Source: Tenodera sinensis
Taxonomy: Eukaryota > Arthropoda > Insecta > Mantodea > Mantidae
NCBI GenBank assembly: GCA_030765045.1
Contig: CM060972.1
Span: 59,900,773 to 59,964,772, forward strand
Direction: 5' to 3'
Length of the DNA: 64,000 nt
This document shows positions 10,190 through 21,128 of the stretch, in pieces; position 1 is the first letter of the stretch; each line of letters starts with the position of its first letter. A program made the position numbers and the translations under genes. The notes under the pieces are model-generated. The model was not told the DNA's origin, ran no database searches, and was given only the letters and a program-made list of their open reading frames with translations.

Positions 10190-11140
10190 CATTTGTCTTA
10201 TTTTACAGGCACATTCTGTGGATTAACAACTATTTTCTGCCCATGGGATTCTCAACTGAAAGTCAAACCCCTCTTCTCCAGTATACTCCTGGACCTCAAA
10301 TTATTGAAAGTTACAGACAAGATAGTGTCTGCTATACACAAAAAACCCACATACACAAGTAATTACATAACAACATTCAGCTACAACCCTAAGGCACACA
10401 AAGAAGCAGTGTATCTTATAGACTAGTCAACTTCCCCGTCAAAATACTGAATACACGGAATATCAAATCTGCAGAACAGAATGGATTCAGTCAGGAGATG
10501 GTAGATAGGAAAATTCTGGAATTTAAAAAACAAAAGCACATCAACAAAGTCACAACACTTTCAAACATAGCAGAAAAGACCAGAAAATTCACTTGCAACC
10601 AAGGCTTCTTCCATAAATTTCAGTAAATTTTCAAGAAACATAAAACTACCTTACAAAATGGAGAACCTTGTCAAATCAAGGAAATTGGATCCCATACTTC
10701 AAGAATCTACTGGATCCAATTTAAAAATTGCGAGGTTTATATCAGGAAAACGGAAAGGCACCTAAGCACCCATTTCAAGGAAGTGGTGTTTCATCAAATT
10801 CAAAAAGATTAAAAAATTGGCAGTTGCTGCACATTTCTGGAAGCAAAACCATGAAATAAGGACCAACATAAAGCTACTGAAGCCAGTCCAGAAACCTACA
10901 GAGCTTGAAATATGAAGACAATCTACATAAATAAATTGGAAAATTGGATAGTGAACTTTGATTTGCCAGCAGAAGACAACCTCTTATTTAAATCCATCAA
11001 CAGGACGCCCCAGGCTTTCAACAACCAAAGAACTCAAATTGGATAGTGAACTTTGATTTGCCAGCAGCAGACCACCTCTTATTTAAATCCATCAACAGGA
11101 CACCAGAGGACACCCCAGGCTTTCAACAACCGAAGAACTC
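10190..11140 (+). mobile_element. Penelope-like retroelement remnant (RT end plus GIY-YIG-like part)
   Basis: Across frameshifts the strand encodes a reverse transcriptase C-terminal piece (IVSAIHKKPTYTSNYITTFS, then YNPKAHKEAVY). About 400 bp later comes a GIY-YIG-like endonuclease piece (IYWIQFKNCEVYIRKTERHL, then STHFKE) and a tail (LLKPVQKPTELEI). The K-PT-T--YI motif and the GIY-YIG order are typical of Penelope-like elements. Frames are broken, so it is inactive. The last 200 bp hold a direct tandem duplication. Confidence 0.65.
10941..11140 (+). repeat. Tandem duplication at the end of the Penelope-like remnant
   Basis: The segment 10941-11035 is repeated directly at 11036-11140. The second copy has a 10-base internal duplication (ACCAGAGGAC) and a few substitutions. 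Both begin AAATTGGATAGTGAACTTTG and end at AAGAACTC. Confidence 0.9.
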
Positions 11141-11429
11141 GAGTTGATCCAAAGTCTACAGGCAGCTAATGGTATGAGCTTATGCCCACAATACATGTTC
11201 TGCATAATAAATAGGTGAGTGAAGCTATTAAGAGTGTTTAAGTTCTTACAGTTGTTTCATTATGTTCGATTCCAATAGCATTTTGTATACTCCAGTATGT
11301 TTTTATTTAGGTGTTTTATAGCCTATGTCCATCAAAAACAATAGGTCTTTTCAATGATGAAAGAATTATCAAAATTGGTTTAGTGGTTTTTGACGTTATT
11401 ACCTTACATACACAAAATTGAAATTGAGT

Positions 11430-11645
11430 TTTTATTTATGGATGCGCTTTGACTGCTATGATTCTCAGCATTCCATTCTATATTGGGCATGAAAGATTGC
11501 TTAATATTGCTCAGAGGCCTTTTTATCATGCTTAAGGTTCTATGTGCCATAAATCTGACACAGGACCACTGGCTTTACTTCCACTCCGAGGAACCAATGC
11601 TAAGGATTCTTACGTCTGACAAAAATCTGTCACCCTACGCTGGGT
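11430..11645 (-). mobile_element. SINE family 4 copy
   Basis: This segment matches the one at 18232-18525 in the same orientation. Shared blocks on the plus strand are TTTATGGATG, GGGC(A/G)TGAAAGA(T/C)(T/C)GCTTAAT, TTTACTTCC and the series CTAAGGATT. The head of the second copy contains a tRNA-like box B, so the family is probably tRNA-derived. A CA-rich tract follows at 11649-11687. Confidence 0.6.
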
Positions 11646-11699
11646 GCCACACACACACGCACGCACAGACACACACATACACACAATAATATATGTATA

Positions 11700-13400
11700 C
11701 ATATTTTCTCTCTTTATTATATTATGTAGTATAGATGTCATAGGGGCTTTAAGAGGTAAAATGGCAAAATTCATCACAAAAAATCTTTTACAACTCTGTA
11801 CATAGATTCATTTCTAAAGTGTACAGAAGGTAAACAAACTAGTTAAATACATCACCCAAAATTTAGAAATTCATCTGTACATCAGCTAGAAATGAATAAA
11901 TATATTTATTGAGCAATTGTAAATGAGTCCAATTAAGTACTTTAAAAAGTATTTTTGTCAACACTAAAGAAAACTTTATTCCATTTAAAAATTATGCAAT
12001 TTGATTTATTCAGTTTAATATATTTAAAAAAAATACATTTTCAAGTAATATAACTTTTAAAGACTTAAAAAGAACACACTGCCTCCATGGTTCAGTGGTC
12101 AGGTGGGGATCCCAGATTAAATTGCCAGCTAGAGGAACAAATATTTCTATATTTAGAATTACTCACAATTCTCCCCATAGTCTGCAAATATAATTTAGAG
12201 TGCAAATTTATGTGTGAGTCAAAATTTAAAAGTTGCAGAAACAGGAGAACTCAATAATATGAACTTCTGTAAAATAAGAGAACATAACTGTAGAATGAAC
12301 AATTGTTCCCAGAGTTCAAGCTCTCTGTATCACCTCAAATGCTAAAGGCAGCCTATAAAATATGCAACAAAGAAAAAAAAATACTCATGTGTGAGGTGAT
12401 CCACTTAAAATTCAAGAGATCTCGAGTTTGAACCTTAATTAGGGTACGCTGTTATTCCAGGATTTTTCTCAGATGAAAAATGTCCGGTAACTCTAAGTTT
12501 CATGGATTCCAGACTCAATTATTTCAGTCATTCTCCATCCGATATGGACTACCCAATTTCAACATATTCAACTCACATTTGCTTCACACAAAGAAAATAA
12601 TATTCTGGCAAATAAGCTGATCATTATAAAACAAATATATCTACACAATATTCTTAATGTTTCTTTAATTTTGTAATAATCCCAGGTTCAATGATAAAAC
12701 CTCTGGCAATTATGTACATAACACAGGAAAAATAAGAACTGCATTATCACCATCGGTCAGCTTTATTTTACTTAAAACATAACATTTATATATAACATTG
12801 CAGAGATAAAAACATTTTTTTAGTTGCATTGCATTTTTCATTTTATAGGAACAATAACAATAAAAATAACAATATTAATGGTAATATATCAACAGTAGAC
12901 TTGAAGAAAAGCACATATTACAAATTTTACAAATAAATAAAATATGAATTTACTTTCACTGTCTACATAGAGTACCACTTGAACTACAGCTTTCGTTTCT
13001 TTTTGTTTTTGACAGTGATTTATTAAATGTTTAATTATTATTTTTAAATGTTAAATTATTTTTTCTTCTAATATCAAAGATATAATATTAGACATGTTAT
13101 TTAGAAGTTTACTGACAGTGTTCATGTTCAACAGAAATCAGATTGTGTGTTTTCAATATTAAATGTTCATGCAAATGATTTCAGATATGCTTGTTTACAT
13201 TAATCACTTATTTATTTTGTATATCTATTTCAGATGTTCTTCACAAACTTCACTGTAACTATTTTAGAGCACATTATAGATTTGTCAAGTGACTGACAAG
13301 AAACTTTGTAATACTAAATACATCTCTTTATTTGTTTTGTTGGGATATGCACTGCACTGAGAAAGTTGTGTTCCTTTTTAATCTTATTCCATCAATTGCT
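11700..13400. other. AT-rich sequence with two faint tRNA-like SINE remnants
   Basis: At 12077-12135 a tRNA-like head (TGGTTCAGTGGTCAGG) is seen on the plus strand, and at 12415-12560 a box-B-like GAGTTTGAACC segment. Both are short and decayed. The rest, to the end of the gene at 13404, is AT-rich with no signal except the minus-strand poly(A) signal at 13327-13332. Confidence 0.4.
13327..13332 (-). terminator. Poly(A) signal of the 879-residue gene
   Basis: AATAAA on the minus strand, about 72 bases after the stop codon of the gene ending at 13404. Position fits a short 3' UTR. Confidence 0.5.
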
Positions 13401-13403
13401 GGA

Positions 13404-16043
13404 CTAACTGGAAATGACAATCCGGAAGGGATGATCATCATTTTGATGATGGTCAGGAACCACTAAACGGAACTGTTGCTGTGAGCCCTGAGTTGGCAGT
13501 GTTGGATGGTATGGTAACTGCAGTGCCCTAAGAAAGTCTCTGTTACCATCTGGGAAATGACTCTGTATCTGGTACTCCTGTGGGGAACTTGGTGTGGGTG
13601 CAGCAGCTATCTGATAGGGAAACTGGAGTGCCCGGAGGAACTGTGAGTTGTGGTCATGTGCCTGGAACCCATCTTGTGCTGGTGGAGTTGGATGGTAAGG
13701 AATTGCAACTGGCGTAGGACTCTGTACAGCTACAACATGTTGTGTCTCCCTTCCTGGGTATTGAAGCTCATCAAGAGGGATGTCTAGGGCATCGCGATAT
13801 GCAGGTCTCTTGCCTAGACCCTGTGCAACCCTGATTAAGGAAGGTGAAAACTCTCTTGATTTGTTCACCTGAACTCGTACACCTAGACCTACATTGGCTG
13901 TCTTTGTATTGTTGCTCTTCTCCTGGACCACAACTTTCTCTGGTGTTCTCTTGGTAGGACTCTGAAGCCATTTGCGTGGTAACACTACTCCATAGAAGGA
14001 AGGTTCTGGTGGAGCATTTGGGTGCTGTATGGCAGCCTCAGGCTTGCTGTTGGGGATAGCTAAACCAACATAACCTTTTCTGGGTTTGTTATCTAGGATC
14101 AGATCAGATACAGAGGAACGGTTGTAAACAGAAACAAGGAATGGTAGAGGGGAAGCCACTACTTTCTGACTAGCCCTAGTCAGCTTGCTCACCACAGAGA
14201 AATCCCCACCGCCATGTCTTCCAGCATGCTCATCATCAAAAGGCGATGGTGGAAGAAGGTCTCCTGTGCCCTCGTGTAGCGTTTGGACTAGTTTTGGTCT
14301 GTAGGTGGAGAGAACAGGCATTGGGGAAGGTTCTGTGGCATGTAGCACGATCTTCTCCGGGGTAGCAGTAGGGCTGTCACGATATTCTTCACGAGAGAGA
14401 GTAGTAGTTCCACCATCACGATATATGGCAGTAGTAGTGGGGTCTCCATCTGCACCCGATAGTGTCGTGGTGTACTGCTCTTCCTCGTTTTCCCGGTGCT
14501 TTTTCTTGGGACCTAACTCTGTAATCACAATTCCTGACACTGTCGTAACACTCCTGCCGGTTTCCTTTTCAGTGACGCGGGTAGACGATTTGGGATTCTC
14601 CTGCACACCGAAACTGTAACCTTCTAACCAATTCCCTCCCCAGTAGTCACCAGGAATCACGTTGTACTCTTCCAGAACATGGGTGTTCCCCTTGTCACCT
14701 TCTTTATCCCTGAAGAAAGCTTCTTGGCCCCATCTCAAGTTGCCATAGCTGTCGGACGGGTGGTCATAGTTCTCACGTTTATCCTCCTGATCTTCCTTAC
14801 CACGAGTAGCAATCTCCTTGCTCACATAGTCATCCTCGGGTGCCTTATGTTCATCCCTCAGGAGATGGTGGTGCTGTCGTTTGGCATTCTCTGATTGCGT
14901 GCTATAGTCGTGGCCATAATACGGCAAATCCACTTTAAAATGCACTACATGTTCGGGATATCCTTCATGCTCGAGATGCACGTTGTAACCGTGAATTTGA
15001 TGTTTATCAGAAGGACGGTGATCGCCGATATGACCAAATTCGCTGTTGTGATCACGGTTATGGTGCCTCTCAGAAGTTTCTTTTTCCGTGTGAGCAGGCT
15101 TCTCCCTTTCGTCGTCATTATGATGGCTACGGTGTTTTTCTGATGTGTGTTTTTCAGAATGAGCTGCTTTTTGTCTGCCTTTGTGATCCCCATTATGATT
15201 ATCATACTTACTAGGTTTATCTTGCTTATAGTGCCCATGATTATCACCATCATCTTGATACCCGTAAAAACCATGACTATGGTGTCTCTCATCTGGAGCC
15301 GATTTTCGTCCATCTTCTTGATGCCCCGAATAATAAGGGTTATCATGGAACGTATAATGGTCTTGACTGTGATGTTTATCTGGAGAGTCCTTCGGGATGA
15401 GATTGGGCTTTCTCCCATCCCGCTCTTTTGTGCCGTCGTCTTCTTCAGATTGGCCTGTATGACCACCTTCCACCTCGAAGTGTTGATAGTTATTTTGGTA
15501 ACCATGCGTGCCGACGTGACCTGGTTTGCTCTTAGCCTCAGGATCAAGAGTGTAGCCGTATTTTTTGTACTCCTCGAGGTTTCCCTTGGTGGGGACGTCG
15601 GCAGTATATGAGTACGTGTGCAGCCTGTTGTAAGTCTCGATGTGAGGTTTCTCCGTACTCTGGATATTGTAGTGATAATTCTGGTACTCTTGCTTGCATG
15701 GTTTTGGTGCAGGTGTCGTGGACTTTGCTGCGTTATTCTTGCGCGTCTTCTCTACGATGTCGGCCACGTTGAGGAGTAACACCTTGGCCGGCGCCGCCGT
15801 GGTAGTAGTCGGCTTCGCTGTTACAATAGCTGCTGCGTTAGGTTTAGCACCACCGTTATCCCTCTCTAAGCGATATCCTAGGATGTTCGCTAGACCCCGC
15901 AGAATAAAATCCAGTGTACGCTTGTCTCTAAACTTGGTATGAGGCACTTCATATTCACTATCAGGATCGTATGGTGTGACAGATGACGCCACGCATATTA
16001 TCAACGATAGTCCCGTCACCAAACACAACACTCTCTTCTCCAT
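13404..16043 (-). CDS. Secreted His/Asp/Tyr-rich low-complexity protein, 879 aa, intronless
   Basis: A single open frame on the minus strand. The first ATG is at 16043; the frame extends two codons further upstream only through a GTG. Residues 1-22 form a signal peptide (MEKRVLCLVTGLSLIICVASS). A short acidic propeptide-like stretch then ends in a dibasic site (FRDKR) before TLDFILRGLANILGYRLE. Next come a Thr/Ala/Pro stretch, then a long His/Asp/Tyr/Lys-rich region (about residues 170-415) with imperfect repeats (AHSEKHTSEKH, AHTEKETSERH). A Thr-rich middle follows, and a C-terminal part with repeated FLRALQ-PY motifs. I do not recognise the family. The composition suggests an extracellular structural or metal-binding protein, for example of cuticle or secretion, but this is inference. 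Codon use and GC content are far above the flanks, and the strand has a poly(A) signal downstream, so it looks like a live gene. Confidence 0.85.
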   Translation of the reverse strand: MEKRVLCLVTGLSLIICVASSVTPYDPDSEYEVPHTKFRDKRTLDFILRGLANILGYRLERDNGGAKPNAAAIVTAKPTTTTAAPAKVLLLNVADIVEKTRKNNAAKSTTPAPKPCKQEYQNYHYNIQSTEKPHIETYNRLHTYSYTADVPTKGNLEEYKKYGYTLDPEAKSKPGHVGTHGYQNNYQHFEVEGGHTGQSEEDDGTKERDGRKPNLIPKDSPDKHHSQDHYTFHDNPYYSGHQEDGRKSAPDERHHSHGFYGYQDDGDNHGHYKQDKPSKYDNHNGDHKGRQKAAHSEKHTSEKHRSHHNDDEREKPAHTEKETSERHHNRDHNSEFGHIGDHRPSDKHQIHGYNVHLEHEGYPEHVVHFKVDLPYYGHDYSTQSENAKRQHHHLLRDEHKAPEDDYVSKEIATRGKEDQEDKRENYDHPSDSYGNLRWGQEAFFRDKEGDKGNTHVLEEYNVIPGDYWGGNWLEGYSFGVQENPKSSTRVTEKETGRSVTTVSGIVITELGPKKKHRENEEEQYTTTLSGADGDPTTTAIYRDGGTTTLSREEYRDSPTATPEKIVLHATEPSPMPVLSTYRPKLVQTLHEGTGDLLPPSPFDDEHAGRHGGGDFSVVSKLTRASQKVVASPLPFLVSVYNRSSVSDLILDNKPRKGYVGLAIPNSKPEAAIQHPNAPPEPSFYGVVLPRKWLQSPTKRTPEKVVVQEKSNNTKTANVGLGVRVQVNKSREFSPSLIRVAQGLGKRPAYRDALDIPLDELQYPGRETQHVVAVQSPTPVAIPYHPTPPAQDGFQAHDHNSQFLRALQFPYQIAAAPTPSSPQEYQIQSHFPDGNRDFLRALQLPYHPTLPTQGSQQQFRLVVPDHHQNDDHPFRIVISS

Positions 16044-16380
16044 ATCCACCTATGTATGGAAATTCCTCGAATGTGCACCTAGAGCTTCCTCGTTCCTTGT
16101 GGTTTATCGCACTGAGTTTTCTTCATTTCCGCGGAGTGACGCGGAGACAAACGTTCCGAACCAGAGACAACAGAGTGACTGGCAAACCGGCCACTTAGCG
16201 AGGAAATTGCTTTTTACTTTTTCTGCTTCGGAAAAAGTAATGATAGCAGAGTTTCTAATCGGCCGGACCCATTCACCGGTCACCAGGTATTTGTTCCGCC
16301 TTACACCGATTTCTACTGCATGTTGCAAAAACCGGCAGTCGAACCTTCCGGCCTAATGTTGCAAGTCCACTAAAAACTGG
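16044..16380 (-). promoter_or_regulatory. GC-richer upstream region of the 879-residue gene
   Basis: The 330 bp upstream of the ATG are CpG-richer (CGGCCGGACC, GGAGTGACGCGG) than the AT-rich DNA beyond. This fits a 5' UTR and promoter. No clear TATA box is seen on the minus strand. Open frames here on the plus strand are chance. Confidence 0.4.
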
Positions 16381-16399
16381 AAAAGGAAAGAAAATAAAT

Positions 16400-18230
16400 A
16401 CGAGTGCAACGTGATAGAGTTTCCAATTAAAACAACAAATGTGAAAAACTTATTCATGCTTTTACTAAAGTTACTTTTCGAACACTTTAGTAAAACCTCT
16501 GACAAGAACCGAACTAATCTTGTATTGTTTTGTGCACCTGTTTCGAAACCGCCATTTTATTCCACTGCAGTTTAGTGAAAACCATTATCTCATGCAATTG
16601 CCGGTAATAGACAATATCTGCGATATTGCAAACTTCATTAAGCAATTCAGATGCATTCACCTATTCTTACAAGCATAAACTTTCACTAGTTTTACCTTAA
16701 GTTAAAAAGTACTGCGCATATGAAATTTATAAAAAACGTTTTTGATTCTTTAAGAATACTGTTCGAAAATAGAATAAATGAATCTCTTTACCAACCGTCA
16801 CTTGCTTAATATTTTAGTCTTCTATTACTTTGTTTTTAACGTCATATACTTCTCCAAATTCGTTCAAACATTGATATCGTTTCATAAAAACCTCATGAAA
16901 AATGATCTCTAAATAATTGCCCTACGTAACGTATAATTTAGTTACTTAAAACTTATAATTGTATAATTTGAGTTCTTAGTATTTTATGATTGTTTATTAA
17001 ATACCTTATGAAAGTAAACCCCGAAACAGTTTTTCTACCCACTATGTAGTTTAACACATAATTGTAATTGTCATCTTAAGTTGTTCAGCATAAAGTTTGT
17101 ATATTTTCTATGTTTAATGCATGTCAATTATTTGTAAATGTCACATAAGTTTTTTTTTAAATCTTAGCAATCTACGAAACATTATATAATTAATAAAATA
17201 AAAAATATTATTCACATAAATTTTATTATCATTTGTTCTTTCTGCATCATAAAAATTAAAATTGTCTCTTTACTTATTTGGTTGGCAGAGTTTGTATGTA
17301 ACCTTCTTGTACCTTCTGTTTCGAAAAGCTGGAAGATGAACAGGACTTAAATATTGATCGTGTTGATTGTCATATAACAAACGTTTACTTTCTCACCCGT
17401 AACAGCCCATTTTCTATGAGTAATGCCATAGGACTGGAGTTAACGTTTCGTCTTTTGATATATTTTGAAATATTCCATATTTTCGTAAAACTGTCAGAAA
17501 AGTTAAGTAGATATTCCTCATATAAAAATATTGCGCAGTAAGTGAACAACTTGATGCTGGTGATGTAAAAGTGCAACATTCATTTGTTCACTAACGATCA
17601 GAAATAGCTGCATTGTTTGAAATGCATACACCCGCTTGAAGCGAATCAAAGTAAGAGTGAAAGTAGCTATAACTTTCTGCTCTTTGGAAGCAGCAAGGCC
17701 CCTGAAGCTAAGAGATGTCCTCCTTGGCATTGCTACAGATGATATGATAGTTAATTATTTACAAAACTGGTTGCGGTCAGTCACTTTCACAGCAGTTTAC
17801 CGCTTTCGGAAAACTGGAAACTTTATTTCATACTTTCTAGTAAGCTACTGCTTTGCGAACTCAGAGCCTCATGCATGCACATCACGGGTTGGGTAGGGGA
17901 AGGGAGGTCAATGCAACCTTCCTGCATACCCAACGCTGTTTCCGATCGATATGGTGTACACCTCTCAATTTACAAAAAACTAATTATATACCTAGGTATA
18001 GTGCGGTTGAAACACTTCCAAACAAATTTAAGATGTACAAGTTCATTCATTTAATGTATATGATAGCTATTAAGCTAAGATAGACAATGAGGTGAATATT
18101 AAAGAAAGAGAAAAACAAAAACATCCAGCTCGCGCAAGTATCACCTCACAAAGCAGGGACGTACTCAAGAGTTCATTTGGAGGGGGCGGGGGGAGGGGAG
18201 TGAACAGTAATAACTGAAATACGCGAAGTA
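16400..18230. other. Intergenic DNA, nothing recognised
   Basis: AT-rich sequence up to about 17.3 kb, then mixed composition. Several open frames of 60-90 codons overlap on both strands at 17.4-18.1 kb, but none shows a protein family, a splice-site pair or a repeat match. Confidence 0.4.
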
Positions 18231-18231
18231 T

Positions 18232-18525
18232 CACTTTATTCCGTAGTCACTTTTAGAAATTTATCCATGTGAGGAGAGATTGAGTAATTATTTATGGATG
18301 TTCTTTAATTGCTGTGGTTCTCTGCGTCGCACTTTATACTGGGCGTGAAAGACCGCTTAATTTTGCTCATAGGCGCCTTTATCAGGCTTGGGGTTCTTTT
18401 ATGTACCGTAAATCTACGACACGGGAACACCGACTTTACTTCCGTTCCGAAGGAAGTCTTACTAAGGATTTTTATGTCCGAAAAAATCCCTCTGCCAGAT
18501 TTGAACCCAAGCAATCAGTCAGGTA
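18232..18525 (-). mobile_element. SINE family 4 copy
   Basis: On the minus strand the head contains a box-B-like GGGTTCAAATCTGG. The body reads GATTTTTTCGGACATAAAAA, then TCCTTAGTAAGACTTCC and a GTAAAGTCGGTGTTCCCGTG block. The segment matches 11430-11645 along most of its length. A tRNA-derived SINE is the best call. Target-site duplications were not established. Confidence 0.6.
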
Positions 18526-18599
18526 TGTTTACTAGACTACGGGAAAAGCCATTCAGATGTTCCACTTTCATTTCACTACAACTACAGGAGGTACCTACT

Positions 18600-19010
18600 C
18601 TATAACCGTTTTGTACTATATTCTTCCCAAATAAAAAGGTATTTGATGTAAACAAACTCGAAAGGCAGTCGCAAGCAAGTGGCTATATTGAATGTTCTCA
18701 TTTGCCCCTCACAACGTTCAGCCTTAGGATAGAAAGCAGCTATCATTTTTCTTTATCTCACTAACTTATTACTTTTAAAATTCTCTGATGGATATGTTTA
18801 ATTATTTAATTCCAGTATAATACATTTTGAGCGTTATTAGAAATAGAAACAAATCGGTCACTGAAACTCAATATACGCTGTGCACGTGGTGCGCAGATTA
18901 TACAAAAGTGTACAACAGCGGTTCCAGTATAACTGCATAAGACTAAACGTGTGTCAATAGTAAAATGAGCGGAGCGAGACGTTTAATCAATAAGCATTAT
19001 GGCTGAAACA
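18600..19010. other. Nothing recognised
   Basis: Unique-looking intergenic sequence without a coding or repeat signal. Confidence 0.35.
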
Positions 19011-19213
19011 AGATTTAATGGCGGGCGGCAGAAGGAACCGATCAACACAAAATCCAATCAGAGATTTGCCAAGCCTTGCTAAGTTGTGTAGTTAAACACG
19101 CTCTGAAATCACACTGTAAACTTGGTGGTATAAATATCATTTGCGCCCACAAAATTTATTTGCACAACAAGAAAGAGAATAGTGGTGGTCAGTATCAGCC
19201 ACCATTAATGTTT
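19011..19213 (-). mobile_element. Small TIR element (MITE), family with 50366-50547
   Basis: The reverse complement aligns with 50366-50547 over most of its length (shared GATGCAAATGATATTTA-like core and AAATTTTGTGG). Ends carry an inverted ATTTAATGGCGG / CACCATTAAT motif. About 200 bp with no coding capacity; probably a MITE. Confidence 0.6.
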
Positions 19214-19471
19214 GTGTCTACCATAATAACTAACATGTGGTATAACAATTTTCCAAACGAACGGATTAAATGCGTACTTCGCTCATATGTTTCTGCAAAC
19301 GAGATCATCGTTCAGGGGTTGTTTGTACCGTCGGAATGCAGTTGGAATACTGTTTGGAGGGGGGTGGAATAGCTTTCCTAACTGCCGGCCTTGAGCTTCT
19401 ACACCTGCCCCCACATCCCCTTGTTTAAAACACGTGCCCCATTAGCTGTCGCTTGAGCTTCCTACTGTTCA

Positions 19472-19820
19472 GTGTGTTACAAATCTATGCCACTATATCT
19501 CTTAGTACACCGCATGTCCAGTACAAGACTAACTTTTGCGGAAAAAGCCGCCGTCATTCGAGAAGTTGAAAAAAAATCTGAAATCGCGAAAGAGTACGGG
19601 ATACCACCGAACACTTTGTTAACTTATCTGAGAATAAGGAGAAATGCCTCGAGTGAAGATGGAAAGAGTCGGAAAAAAGTAAGACAACAGAAAATTTGAT
19701 GGGTGTATGCACCTGTAGTCCTAAAATGTCAATTTTATATGTAAGTTTTGTAATTAGAATTTTTTAGTATTTGGAACTTTTTTCTTGTCCCATCAGGTTC
19801 GAATTATCCAAGTTCTACTG
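19472..19820 (+). mobile_element. Pogo/Tigger-like element remnant: DNA-binding domain plus right terminus
   Basis: The frame from 19514 encodes MSSTRLTFAEKAAVIREVEK and then KSEIAKEYGIPPNTLLTYLR, a CENP-B-type N-terminal helix-turn-helix as found in pogo/Tigger transposases. It stops after 62 residues. About 100 bp later the sequence ends in GAATTATCCAAGTTCTACTG followed by TA. Its reverse complement, CAGTAGAACTTGGATAATTC, is the typical pogo/Tigger terminal inverted repeat. The catalytic DDE domain is missing, so this is an internally deleted copy. The left terminus was not found. Confidence 0.7.
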
Positions 19821-19901
19821 TAATTTGTTTTCCTGTTTATTAACGGGTATAATGTGTTATACCAAATCTCTGAGTAAAAGAGAGTTAAATAAAGCAAAAA
19901 C

Positions 19902-20647
19902 AAAAAATCTGATGTGTTGCACTCACATGACTTTCTCTACTCTTATATTAACCATTCTAACAAACTCTTATTCCTATATCTCCATGTTAGTTAAGATAAA
20001 CATTCGTACAAATTATCTTATTGCTTATTTCCTTGTAGGTGCAAGGGGAATGTTAGAATACAGTAGGCTTTGTGCGACAGTCAAATCTTTTTTACCTTTG
20101 AGATTCCGTTCTCTTTGCACGATTAACATATAAGAAAATGAACAACGTTGTTGCATTTCGCTAAAGTTCTAAGTTTTCCGAAACTCACACATAGGTATAA
20201 CAAGGAATATCTCCGAAATGGTTCACCCTACAAGAAAATTTATTGAGGCATAAATTGTGTATTTTACCAAGTTCTACATTTTTTGTACACTATGATTTGG
20301 TCTATCTCTAACGGTTTACGAGTTATGCAAAAGTCGTCCAGAGTAAATACTACAGGGGCTATAGCCAGAAAATTCAAGATATACATTTCATTTGTCATAA
20401 ACATATCTCAAACATATGGCATTTTAATCAAAATCGTTAGAGTCATTTTCAAGAAAATCAAAATTTTCGAAAAATTTTCCATCTAAAGGGTAGTTTAGGG
20501 TGGGGCTATTTTCTTCAAAATCTTCGTGTCACATTCTTGAACGACATTAAACTTAAATACCAACTTTGGTTTCTAACCGAATTTTCGTTTTTGAGTTATG
20601 CTGTCCACAGACTGACAGACAGACAGACTGACACACACACACACACA

Positions 20648-20693
<46 letters not shown>

Positions 20694-20820
20694 CCTTTTT
20701 CTAAAAATGCTTTTTTTGGATTCAGAGGGCTTAAAAACATATATTTCCGGTGAAATCTCGACATCGAATTTTTGGGTGGAATACAATACTTCCCCTAATT
20801 ACCAGTAGAGAAAGTAAAAA
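19902..20820 (+). repeat. Rep-A copy 3 (919 bp, full length)
   Basis: One of the best-preserved copies. It runs from AAAAAATCTGATGTGTTGCA to ACCAGTAGAGAAAGTAAAAA. It carries a long (AC)n tract at 20629-20692 at the family's microsatellite position, just before GGACCTTTTTCTAAAAATGC. No long conserved frame; the AC tract produces artefactual Cys/Val open frames. Confidence 0.85.
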
Positions 20821-21126
20821 TGCAGTGCTGCGATATTAGGTTTTGAGTATGCACATCCCTGTCCTACTTGGCATGAAGTGTTGCAGCAGTGAAGGTATGA
20901 GGTAACAGAAATTGTAGCACGTTCTGATATAACGTGTAGCACGTGTGAAAGCGCAACCGCCGGAAGTAGAGAATGTGTAGCAACTTTCATTCTCCTACTT
21001 GCTTTACACCACCCACCCACAGTGCGTCCACTGGAACATTGCTTTGGTGTGGCTCCCTTAAAGGAAAATTCCACAACACAAATGTATAGAGTGGCAACGT
21101 ATCTGCTATAGAAATATCCAGACCAT
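20821..21126. other. Unrecognised segment between repeats
   Basis: A minus-strand open frame of 91 codons (20799-21074) crosses the edge of Rep-A and shows no known domain. It may be part of an older transposon, but nothing supports a gene. Confidence 0.3.
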
Positions 21127-21128
21127 TA

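Noticed and set aside
14945..15547. 200-codon frame on the same strand as the 879-residue gene, and several plus-strand frames of 70-150 codons opposite it
   Set aside because: They are shadows of the His/Asp-rich gene: repetitive codons keep other frames open. No signal peptide or domain supports them.
20553..20786. Cys/Val-rich frames across AC/GT tracts (also 23.5-23.9, 25.5-25.7, 52.9-53.2 kb)
   Set aside because: Products of dinucleotide repeats inside Rep-A; frames are not conserved among copies.
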